Below are positions 11,989 through 22,119 of a stretch of 64,000 nt of DNA, piece after piece; position 1 is the first letter of the stretch; every line of letters begins with the position of its first letter. The notes under the pieces are model-generated. The model saw only the letters and a program-made list of their open reading frames with translations, did no database searches and was not told the DNA's origin. The DNA is from Rutidosis leptorrhynchoides (Eukaryota > Streptophyta > Magnoliopsida > Asterales > Asteraceae), in contig NC_092339.1 in NCBI RefSeq assembly GCF_046630445.1, positions 314,587,501 to 314,651,500 on the forward strand, given 5' to 3'. The position numbers and the translations under genes were made by a program.

Positions 11989-12944
11989 ATTTCCATGATC
12001 ACCACGTTCACATTTCGATTACCACAATCTATTTCACTCTTTACGAAAGTGTACTCCACACTCCACCGAATCCATTTTAAAGTATCAATAGATCACTTAC
12101 ATTCTCTACTTAGCAAATTCAATCAGACCAAAATCCTTGATTAGATGATAAATCACCAACAATAATTATTTAAACACGGCTAATATGTATATAATCTGTT
12201 AGTGAACTTAACAATTGAATTGGGGTGGGTATGAATGATATAAAAACTAACCTTAGCCCCTAATCCCCTTAAGCCTTTCACACTTGATCTCACACACTTG
12301 ACAACAAATCTTCTATTAGAGAATATTTTAGATAAGGGCGCATATTAGAGAATATTTTATAAAAAACATTATTTAGATTAGATTTATTATGTTTAATAAG
12401 TATCTAGTTTCCTATTGTTCAAATAATAAATCTGTTATCTATTGTTCAAATAATATATATAATTTGAATAATTTATTATCTAGAAAATTGTCTAGTATGC
12501 CCCATTATCTAGAATATTGTCTAATACTCTCAACCGCCTTGTAACTAACTATTCATCCTGTAACAACTTAATTAATCTGGCTATAGATATTTATTCAACT
12601 ATTGACTCAATGTTCAGATAAAATGCAGATTCATACATTCATATTCTTATTTTTCATATACATGATATGTTCATCCTGTACACATCATTTCATTATGTTC
12701 TTCACTAAAACTTCTCACATTCACAAATTCAACGTATTTCAGTTTTAAATTAAGTATCAGAGACTATATAGATCTCACCTAAACAATCAGAAGCTAAATT
12801 TGTGATTAAATTCGAGTTCATATCAATAGAAAATCATGAAGAACACACTATGTTTCATGCTTATGGACCATGGAGTTCGAGAGATCAATTCACAGTGAAT
12901 TGGTCAAATTAAAAGCGTGATTAGCTTTAAATTACATTCTTCAA
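11989..12944. other. Unassigned AT-rich stretch
   Basis: No gene is seen. Around 12300-12720 there are short duplicated phrases (GAGAATATTTTA at 12321 and 12347; TATTGTTCAAATAAT at 12414 and 12440; TCTAGAA.ATTGTCTA twice near 12480 and 12508) and an ending resembling small copia LTRs, but no convincing borders or primer site. Confidence 0.4.
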
Positions 12945-13804
12945 AAATGAGGGATTGTTCGAAGGTTAGGATTACAGTTTAGAACAAATTTTAAATTAAA
13001 AGTGTTAAGTAATTTTGAAGTTTGATCTAATTAAGCTTGAAGTATCGTTTTAACATGTTTTTCAGAACTCTAGATCAATGTTGAGTAATTTAGAACATGC
13101 TACTGATCGAATTAAGATATTGTAGGTTCATACAAGCATTACAAGATCATATTATCTTGTTAATTCTAAGTTTGGAGTGTTCATAATCATCTGGTGTATT
13201 TTCACGTTGTTGTTCGTATTTAGTTTGCACAACCGGAATCTTAATTAGTTAAAGAAACTGAAATCTTTTCTTGAACAACCGCATACTTCTCATTGAAAAT
13301 CATCACAACTTCTTTTGTTTGATACCTGAAAGTGTTTGAAATCAATACAAGAGTGTTTGGCAAGGAGAAGGTGTAATATTTTCTCCATCAAAGCTAAAAT
13401 CTAAAAGTTATAGCATGAGCTCATCAATAACCACACTAAGCACACACAGGATCATGAAGTACTGGATAAGTGATTTAGAAAAGTTGATAATTTCAAAGTC
13501 AAAGTGAGCGGGCCGGATGCCATTAAAAGTCAACAAATGACTAAAATTGATGGTTTTGAGAAACAATTAGAAGAACTTTGTAATTTGTAATAAAAAATTA
13601 CCAATTTCAAAATGCAATTGAATTTTCCAGAAAAATTCAGAGATCATATTGCAATGCTAGGAAGTATCAAGGATTTGGAGTCTCGATGAAAGCAGCAAAG
13701 AAAGTTTCTAAGTGATGAAATACCAAAACATGATGAAGTTGATCTCATCACTAAAAAATACAAATGTCTCATTTTTGATGTGAACATCAATAATACGAAA
13801 AAAA
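12945..13804 (+). repeat. Inverted repeat arm 1, outer part (decayed coiled-coil gene fragment)
   Basis: On the plus strand this matches the reverse complement of 45640-44770. Shared phrases include AATCTTTTCTTGAACAACCG, TTCTAAGTTT..AGTGTTCATAATCAT and, in the coding-like part (13640-13800), a peptide like DLESR.KQQRKFLSDEIPK with stops at 13580-13590 and 13688. Copia B was inserted at 13804. The rest of the arm continues at 44164. Confidence 0.8.
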
Positions 13805-14594
13805 TGATGGAAAATCGTGTGTACTTTTACCAAAACAGATTAACGCAGCGGATAGTTAAAATAATAATCTTTTATTATTTTATGAACTAAATTTAACAAG
13901 ATTAAATTTTCACTTATTTAATGAAACATGCACACGATTAATCTTTCCCAATGATCCAGTTACACCACTAATAATTGTCGAAATATGTAATTCACAAAGT
14001 GAGTAAACGATATACCTTTCTTGAAGAAACTGATTGAGACGGAGAGAAACTTACGATCAAAAGTATGATCGTCTCTTTGGATAGCCACACTACACTTCAA
14101 ACAACGTCAATGGATGCTAGTCCAAACCCAAGTAATAATTAATCAACCTTTGATTAATATTATGAACCAAAATATGTAATATGTGTTTTCTTTTTAGTTC
14201 ATCGAAAAGCATTAGGATGATTGATTAATTACTCCGTAGTACCATATATAGATATTTTATTTTTATTATTTCACCCGTGAACTCAAATTACGAATATATG
14301 TATCATAAAGTCGTATTTAACAAATACTTCAGGGGTATGTTATGTAACTTATATTTAATAATTTCTATCATGTCGCTTTCATATGAATAGTAAATTAATT
14401 AATTTCGTTTCATTTACTATTCATATGAATAGTAAATGAATTAATTTCGATTTACTATTTTGTTACTTGAGTAATATATATACATCATATATATATATTT
14501 TATTTGACGTCTCGGTGTATATGTGTGTGACTCCGAAGGCTCAAATGGTGTTGGCCATATAGTTATATGTTGTACCTTGCACATTAATCCTACA
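13805..14594 (-). repeat. Copia B 3' LTR
   Basis: About 790 bp. It is paired with 43397-44163 and the left flank is AAAAA. It contains a small internal palindrome around ATTTACTATTCATATGAATAGTAAAT (14409-14435), repeated in part upstream, which accounts for most of the length difference from the 5' copy. Confidence 0.9.
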
Positions 14595-15438
14595 GACTCC
14601 CACTTGTGCATGGCACAACATCAAGTAACTATACAAACAATGGTAAGCGTCTAGCAACACGTCATTGTCCCCAAATTCATGTGAGGGTAGTTTCTCGAAA
14701 CTGTTTATGGTAAGTGTTAAATGTCATTCGTCTTATTGTTTCAGATAACTTTAGTTAAACTTGAGATATGGATCATCGGTCATTCTCATTTGTTTAACAA
14801 TTTTGTTTCTCGATCTTAGAACTGAATTAGATCACCAAATTAATTAAGTATCATCTTAATTACATCTGGGTGCGGCCACACAAATATCTTATTCATTCAT
14901 CGAGGAGCTCAAAAGTATCTAACTCCAAACATTTCGGAGGAACAAATCCTATATTGCATACACGTGTCTATCATGAGCTTTACATTATACCCAATAATGG
15001 CCTTTATAACAGCCTTATTCAGGACAACGTTTAACCATATCAAAGTACAATGCTACACTCATCAAGATGGGCGTGCATCTCAAGTCTAAGGACACAAAGA
15101 CATAATTACTAAAAGATTCACTACTGACTACGATCTATGTAGTAACATCTCATGGTTGGGTCATTCCAATATTCTTCATCAATGAATACATATGAAATTT
15201 GGTCTCAACAAGTTAACTATTTATCATTAATAAATATAACCAAAACTTCATATTAATCTTAATTCATGTTATTCCCATAACATGATTGATTATAGAGATT
15301 TTGAATAATCAACAATTACTCATGGATTAAATATGCTAATATAGAACACAATGATATATATGAAAACGATCATACCATCAATATATCAATTCATTATGAT
15401 AAAACTGTTTAATGTTCCAAAAATATCCAAATACTAAA
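14595..15438 (-). mobile_element. Copia B polypurine tract and conserved 3' untranslated region
   Basis: On the minus strand this follows the RNase H stop and ends in the polypurine tract CACAAGTGGGAGTC (14608-14595) directly before the LTR. It has no ORF. It is strikingly similar to the same interval of the decayed copia A (10566-11340). Confidence 0.8.
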
Positions 15439-16968
15439 TTACAAATTAAAAATATCAGCAGCATAACGAAGTCCAATACTACTAGCATGATCATCATGCT
15501 TGTTGTGTGTCATGGGCTTCATGAACGGGTCAGCCACATTATCATCTGTATGAACCTTAAGAATACTAATATCATTCCTCTCAACGACTTCTTGAATGTA
15601 GTCAAACTTTCGAAGAATGTGTCTGCTACCTTTACGTACACGTGATTCTTTCGCAAGTATAATAGCACTTGAATTATCACAGTACATTTCCATAGGGGAT
15701 TCAATGCTGGGAACTACTCCGAGTTCAGCAATAAACTTCCTTATCCAGACAGCTTCTTGAGCAGCTTCTGAGGCAGCAATGTATTCTGCTTCCGTTGTAG
15801 ACTGTGCAACTGTGCTCTGCTTTGAGCTTCTCCAATCAACTGCCCCGCCATTCATGACAAAGACATACCCTGACTGGGATTGAGAATCATCTCGATCAGT
15901 TTGGAAACTAGCATCTGTATAACATCTAATACTCAACTCTTCTTCCAAACCACCATAAACCAAGAACATATCTTTAGTTCTCCGCAAATATTTAAGAATG
16001 CTCTTAACAGCAATCCAATGTTCTTCACCTGGATTCTGTTGATAACGACTCGTCAAACTCAAAGCTAACGAGACATCAGGTCTAGTACATAACATGGCAT
16101 ACATAATGGATCCTATAGCCGAAGCATACGGAACACATTTCATTCATCTTATCTCATCAGGTGTGATAGCACTTTGAGACTTGCTCAAGGTTATGCCCTT
16201 TTGCATGGGCAATGCTCTGCGCTTGGAGTTTTACATGTTAAATCTTCTCAAGATTTTGTCAATGTATGTACTTTGACTCAAATCAATAAGCCTTTTGGAT
16301 CTATTTCTATAGATCCTGATTCCAAGAATATACTTAGCTTCTCCAAGATCTTTCATGGCAAAATATTTTCCACGCCAAGATTTGACATCTTGCAAAGTTG
16401 GAATGTCATTTCCAATAAGTAGTATGTCATCAACTTACAAGATCAAGAAGACAACTTTACTCCCACTAGCTCTAATGTAAACACAGGGCTCATCGTGGTT
16501 TTGAGAAAAACCAAACTCTTTAATTTTCTGATCAAACTTAAGATTCCAGCTCCTGGATGCTTGCTTTAATCCATAAATAGATTTTAGAAGCTTGCATACT
16601 TTAGTAGGATGCTTAGGATTCACAAACCCTTCTGGCTGAACCATATATACGTCCTCGCTTAGGTCGCCATTTAGGAAAGCAGTTTTGACATCCATTTGCC
16701 ATATTTCATAATCATGAAAAGCAGCTATGGCAATAAGTATCCTAATTGATTTAATGCTCGCGACTGGTGAATAAGTTTCCTCATAATCAATTCCTTGAGT
16801 TTTAGTATAACCTTTTGCCACCAATCGAGCCTTAAAAGTGTTTACATTACCGTCCATGTCAGCCTTCTTCTTAAAGAACCATTTACTGCCCACTGTCTTG
16901 CAATTGGGTGGAAGATCAATCAAGTCCCATACTTGATTATCTTTCATGGACTGCATCTCTGCCTTCAT
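15439..16968 (-). pseudogene. Ty1-copia B reverse transcriptase-RNase H
   Basis: This is the 3' half of B pol, downstream of the C insertion. RT starts MKAEMQSMKDNQVWDLIDLP at 16968 and runs through SKWFFKKK, FKARLVAKGYTK, WQMDVKTAFLNG and VYMVQPEGF to FLIL. TAA (16437-16435) replaces the Tyr codon of the catalytic YVDD, so the active-site box reads stop-V-D-D. After further stops near 16220 and 16145, RNase H is open (16143-15439) with CYTDASFQTDRDD, STTEAEYIAASEAAQEAVW and MYCDNSSAI. The upstream pol is at 39348-41810. The copy cannot make full-length RT. Confidence 0.9.
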
Positions 16969-16971
16969 AGC

Positions 16972-17708
16972 TGAAAGGACCCGTCCTAATCCACCTGGAC
17001 GAAGTCATCAACATTTGGTCCCATTGCGATGATCGGCTCCAAGTAATGTCCTTATATTGAGCAAATGCACAGCGGAAGACTTAATTCGTACCTGAGAATA
17101 AACATGCTTTAAAGTGTCAACCAAAAGGTTGGTGAGCTCATAGGTTTATCATAACAATCATTTCAATATGTTAATAGACCACAAGATTTCATAATCATAA
17201 ACATAATACACTCGCAAGTGTATGTAAAGCATTCTAAGTGGTTGAGCACTTGGTAACCATACTTAACATTTAATCAACGTCGCATATTCCCTTTATTATG
17301 AAATCTCACTACACCGTACCAAGTGTAGTCACCAAAACGAAGTACTGTGCAACCGTTGAATACTGGTCATCCAGTCCGGTTGGGGTTGTCAGGCCCGATA
17401 GATCTATCAACAGGATTCGCGTTTACAATACCCATGTAAATAGTAGTTACCAAGCTACAGGGAAATATGCCAGTGGTACAACTCAACGTAGAATATATTT
17501 TTAAGTACTTGTGTCTATTTTGTAAACATTTATAAAAGCAGCGCATGTATTCTCAGTCCAAAAATATATCTTGCAAAAGCAATTAAAAAGGGAGCAAATG
17601 AAACTCACTTTTGCCTTGAAGGTATTTAATTCGACTTGGTCTTCGATAGATATCACGAACCTAACCATATATATAATATATCAACATATTTTCTTTTTAA
17701 GTAATTGT

Positions 17709-17779
<71 letters not shown>

Positions 17780-19714
17780 TTTTAATATTTTCTTAGTCCG
17801 TAGTTAGCAGTCCGATGTTAGTGGTCCACAATTAGTTGCTTAAATAAAATAAATAAAGACCCCATCATATTCGTATTGATCAGAATTAATCTCGACCCAT
17901 GGTACCATGTTGTCAAATGACGTGTTGCGTACATAAAGTACCGTGTTGTCAAATGACGTGTTGCGTACAATCATGAGGTCTTATGATTAATCTTCTCGTG
18001 TTGTTTACGGGTGGTCCTGAAATATATAAAATCAAATCATAAGTAATTATATATAAAATATCATATTAATTAGAAAAGATATGATTAATTTACTTTTTCT
18101 CCAAATATTTTCGTAGCTAAACTAGCTTCGGATACCCAATCTTGTTTTAGTCGTAGTTTCTTCATTACAACTCCGTTTTTGTTGGTTCAACTTACTACTT
18201 CCTTGGATCGAGTCAAATTTTAAGAATATGAACTGAAAATACCTTAGTTTGTATTCGAAATCATAGGTTATAGGTCAAACTTTGGTGAAACTTATGAAAG
18301 TGATCATTTTCCATCATAAAAACAACATTTAATGATCATTTTTCTAAAAATACTTACACTTTGAGTTAAACCATGAAATTTTTATGTGTTAACATATTCA
18401 TAAGAAATATCATTTTTCCAGAACATGAACTTCCAATTCAAAGTTCAAGATGGTTTTTAATTATCCAACCCAAAACAGCCCCCGGTTGCACTCCGACGAC
18501 GTAGATTCAGTTTTTAAGATGTTCTTTGTAAAACCAAGTTATATCTTGTTAGGTTAGCATATCATTATGATATATTAAAGGTCTTGAAGTGTTTTAAAAG
18601 TCAAGTTAGAAGGATCTATTTAGTTTGCGAACAAGTTTGAAATCATTCAAATTATGTTCTTGTTGTTAAAATTTTATACCACAAAATAAGATAGCTATAT
18701 GAATATGAATTGAATAAGATTATGAACAAGGTTACTACCTCAAGTTACTTGGGCAAAGTTACTGCAAAAGATAAGAAATATTCTTGGAATCAAAGAGTGG
18801 TGGAGTTAGATCAAAAGGTTGGAAGTAAACTTCTTCAAATGGGTGGTTATTTTGATATGTTCTTGAAAGAGTTTTCTTATGGTGTTTAAGGCTTGTAATT
18901 GAAGCTAAATGATGGGGAAAATGCTTGGAGATGATCAAGTATTAAGTTAGGAGTATTTTGAGAGAGAAATGAGGGTGTAGGTATGAGAAAATGGAGTGAA
19001 GAAATGGTGTTCATTTATAAAAACATTTTTAGTTTATAAAGAAAGAAAAGGATTCCTAATTTTGTTTTCTTACTAATAATTCATACTACTTGACAAATCC
19101 TAGTTACCTCATATCTAGGGCAGTAATAATGTTGATTAGGATGTTGATTTTATGTGTATATACCAATATTAAATACGTATAGAAGCTGGGTATGATACGG
19201 GTACATATACCCTAGATATACGTATAGAAATCTTGAGGAAACGGAACGAGAATTCAAATATAGCTATCTTTTGTGAATATATTTATATTGTTTTATGTAT
19301 TTAAGTCCTTAAAAAGTGATTAAATACATTATATATACGATACATATATAAGCATTATAGATTATAAGTATATATATCAAAGAATGTTACGTATAGTTAT
19401 CGTTTTGAAAACTTAAGTTAGTAGTTTCAAAATATACTTATAACTCATTGTCATTAGTACACAATGAGATGTTAAACCATCATTAGATCATGTTAAATAT
19501 ATATAAATACATATATATACACAAACGTATAATTATCGTATGTTATATAGTTCGTGATATCATCGGTCATATTGGACGGTCAAACGTTGTGTAAAACTCT
19601 TTTCAAAAACACAAGTCTCAACAATTTGGATTGCTTATCATGTTGGTATGGTTTAATTTATGTAAATATTAATCTCATAAGTATAATTTGGTCAGAAAAT
19701 TCCGGGCCATTACA
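16972..19714 (-). repeat. Element C 3' LTR
   Basis: 2743 bp, paired with 36659-39347. The length difference is mainly an (AT)n run of about 67 bp at 17712-17778, which is about 13 bp in the sister LTR (37398-37411). Near 17905-17972 it holds a 30-odd-base tandem pair (TGTTGTCAAATGACGTGTTG twice), also present in the sister LTR. Confidence 0.92.
17712..17778. repeat. (AT)n microsatellite, expanded in one LTR
   Basis: About 67 bp of AT dinucleotides. The sister LTR has about 13 bp here, so the length changed after insertion. Confidence 0.95.
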
Positions 19715-19729
19715 GTACCTACCCATTAA
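19715..19729 (-). promoter_or_regulatory. Element C 3' polypurine tract
   Basis: The minus strand reads TTTAATGGGTAGGTAC immediately before the 3' LTR (TGTAATGG). It primes plus-strand DNA in LTR retroelements. D and F have the same tract with one difference. Confidence 0.8.
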
Positions 19730-20068
19730 AGAAATTTCGTCCCCGAAATTTGATAGAGGTTGTTATGGATAACAATAAGAAGGTTTTCATGACAAATATA
19801 AGGTGATAATGGAGTTTTATCATCATTGAGTAATGTAGAAAAAACGATTCTATTATGCGAAGAATATAAATGAGACTATCGTAAAAGAGTGAGATGAGTA
19901 AAATATATTCGTCTTAACCGATGACGTAATTATGATTGATTTCCGGGATTTAAGGGATTTAAAGAGAATCTTACGTAATAAGATTTGGTTCTTTGGTGAT
20001 TAAGTAAATCAGGATCTTCTTTGATTATATGTAATAATCTGTTTCGATTGCTCTGTCGGATATTTCAC

Positions 20069-20075
20069 TATAAAT
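20069..20075 (+). promoter_or_regulatory. TATA box of antisense gene in element C
   Basis: TATAAAT lies 83 bases upstream of the antisense ORF start, inside CTCTGTCGGATATTTC then CACTATAAATTCAC. The second copy (element F, 63522-63516, minus strand) keeps the same arrangement: CTCTGTCTGGTATTTCCATTATAAATT. Conservation in two separate elements supports a real promoter. Confidence 0.55.
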
Positions 20076-20157
20076 TCACCCCTTCGTTTCCTTATTTTCC
20101 ACGACTCACACCTTCTATTCTTTCTCCCTTGATTCTTACTTTAAAGCATTCATCAAT

Positions 20158-20418
20158 ATGCTCCATCCAGTCCTGATTCTTGATATACTCCTAACTTTTA
20201 TATCTGTCATTCTTCTTTTTCATCTACCACCAGAAGAATCTATTTACTTCTACTATACTCTTGTGTTTATAGTGTTTCTAATATCTGCATCGATATACAC
20301 GGTTTGTAATTTCGGGGTTATTATCGGAGTTTATATTCTTCATTATTTTTCGGAGCTTCATGCTTTCGTTTTCTCTTCCCGACTTCGAGTCAAGCGAGTA
20401 ATGGTCCGGAATTCATAG
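20158..20418 (+). CDS. Antisense small membrane protein ORF in element C
   Basis: An 86-residue ORF on the strand opposite to element C. The first 35 residues are strongly hydrophobic (LILDILLTFISVILLFHL, then LPPEES and a second hydrophobic stretch IYFYYTLVFIVFLISAS), suggesting two membrane segments with a short acidic link. The tail is basic (SSRLRVKRVMVRNS). Element F carries the same ORF antisense at 63449-63158, with PVLILDI, VILLF, LPPEES.YFYY and the terminal VKRV.V.NS conserved, though broken by a frameshift. A TATA box precedes both copies. I recognise no family and assign no function. Antisense extra ORFs near the 3' LTR are known in some other plant gypsy elements. Confidence 0.6.
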   Translation: MLHPVLILDILLTFISVILLFHLPPEESIYFYYTLVFIVFLISASIYTVCNFGVIIGVYILHYFSELHAFVFSSRLRVKRVMVRNS

Positions 20419-20889
20419 ATATGAAATTCAGAATGAACATAGCTAATGCTCTAAGAAGAAAATGGTAATAGAACTATTTTGATTTGTTAAATTACCAGAA
20501 TACCCTGGAGAAGACCGAGTCATCCAGAAAAATATTCTCTTGATATGTTTAGAGATTAGATAGAATGTAAGAGTCGTGTAAATGGCACATGATGACGGTA
20601 CTGTGAATCATCATGCTTCATTAGAAACTCAGCATGACTTACTGTAATATAATGACGTTGATCAAGTGTCATTATATTATACTAATCTATGCTTCAGTTC
20701 ACAACACTACTTCAAAACATTCATATTTTAAACTCGAAGGTTTCAGAATTTAGAAACTAACACATTTTCTTTTATGTTGTAGATATTACGGAGAGATAAA
20801 TGATCTCAGATAAGAATAGTTGTGAAAATATCGCCAGAAATATGGAGGATATTTATAATAGAACATACGAGAATATCTTAGAATTTCTA
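20419..20889. other. Element C internal spacer
   Basis: No ORF is recognised. The stretch aligns with the reverse complement of about 62690-63157 of element F, including an AATATAATGACGTTGATCAAG.GTCATTATATTATAC palindrome (20648-20680), so it is an inherited part of this element family. Confidence 0.5.
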
Positions 20890-21185
20890 ATATCAATAGA
20901 TGATGAAGAAGATTTGTCTGTGAAGGTTTAGAATGAGAAATAAGATGTTTGCTAACGATTTTAGCAGGCACAGAATCATTTGGATTCTTTGAAGTCAAAC
21001 TTATTCTTTGTGATTTGTCCATGACTTTCTTCATAGTTTCGCATAATCCGCTTTTCGGTACTAAATTTTCTATCGAGCGTTCCTAACACTCCTTTCTTTA
21101 TCATCAAACTTTTGGCCATTAAGATCATCTACAACATGCTGCTTCGTCAGCATTTTCAAAGTTAACTGATCTGGGTCATCGGTTA
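20890..21185 (-). pseudogene. Captured poly(A)-binding protein fragment (RRM3-RRM4), copy in C
   Basis: On the minus strand, codons from about 21147 read VNFENADEAA, then VVDDLNGQKFDDKE, the end of the third RNA-recognition motif of plant cytoplasmic poly(A)-binding protein. The inter-domain linker and start of RRM4 follow (21040-20930). They are decayed but align base by base with the element F copy at 62405-62680, where NLYIKNLDD is still readable. A stop interrupts it after DDKERSVRNAR and frames shift. In host PABP this region binds poly(A). Here it is a gene fragment picked up by the element family before C and F separated. It lacks most of both RRMs, so an intact RNA-binding protein is unlikely. 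Confidence 0.7.
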
Positions 21186-21674
21186 TCAAACCGAGGTAGT
21201 TTCAGGAGAATTGTGTTTTTAGAATGATTAATCGCTGATGGTAATATTGTGGAATATAAAAGGTTCCCCAGTAACAATAAAGAGTACGCATATATATCGC
21301 GGTTATAATAAAGTTGTTTCGGATGAAAAGTCGGAGTTGACTTGCTGGAGCTGTGACAAAATTAGCTACTTTGGAAAGGGATTGCAAAACGATCTTCGGT
21401 AATAACAATGTCAAAGGAACTAGAACAGATACGTGTCAAACGTTTACTCAGTTTCCGAGGGTTTTTCAGGTGCATAACTATATGCATCAGTATTTTCTTC
21501 CATAGATGAAGTGCGGTTGGTTTATCCTCTCGATTGAGGTGTTTTTAAGAATCATGATAGATTTGAACGCTGATTGTAATCGGCGAGATACAATGAGGTT
21601 TAAGATGAAATCAAGTGGCAATCTTGAAGAAATGTTTAGTTTCATATGTTATAATCAATATTTTAATTCATTTT
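21186..21674 (-). other. Element C internal spacer
   Basis: This aligns with 61745-62160 of element F. Short parallel frames exist in both copies (around LTLLL.KI and ASQLRLFIR, minus strand near 21414-21280), but I see no recognisable domain and cannot say whether it is coding. Confidence 0.4.
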
Positions 21675-21960
21675 AATTGTCCAATGTCATTAGTCCATAG
21701 TCGATAGTCCACAGTAACAGTCCAATAATTCATATATAATATACGAATTAATTAATACGTGTCGTGACCCGTATACGTCTCAGACTCGATCACAACTCAA
21801 ACTATATATATTATTGTAGAATCAACCTCAACCCTGTATAGAGAACTCGATCATTACTGCATATAGAGTGTCTATGGTGATTCCAAATAATATATATAGA
21901 TGCGTCGATATGATATGTCAAAACATTGTATACGTGTCCCGATATTTAAAGTGCGTAAAA
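21675..21960 (-). repeat. LTR-derived segment inside element C
   Basis: On the minus strand this contains ACACGTATACAATGTTTTGAC, ATAGACACTCTATATG, CTATACAGGGTTGAGGTTGA and ATATATAGTTTGAGTTGTGATC. The same phrases in the same order lie in the D LTR at about 24130-24360. It is therefore a piece of a D-type LTR embedded in the internal region. Element F has it too (61374-61700). Confidence 0.75.
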
Positions 21961-22119
21961 TAATTACAAAAATTAAATGACGATAAATAAAAGTGCGATA
22001 ATTAAATTGCGATAAATAAACTGCGATAAATAAAATGTAATCGGTTAGCTAGGAACAGTTAGCTGGAACATTTAGCGTGGATTCTTAACAAAATTTTTCA
22101 TAGTTAATTTGTTTGTTTC

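Noticed and set aside
17571-17807. Open frame with long Tyr-Ile repeats
   Set aside because: It is only the translation of an (AT)n microsatellite in the C LTR and is absent from the sister LTR.
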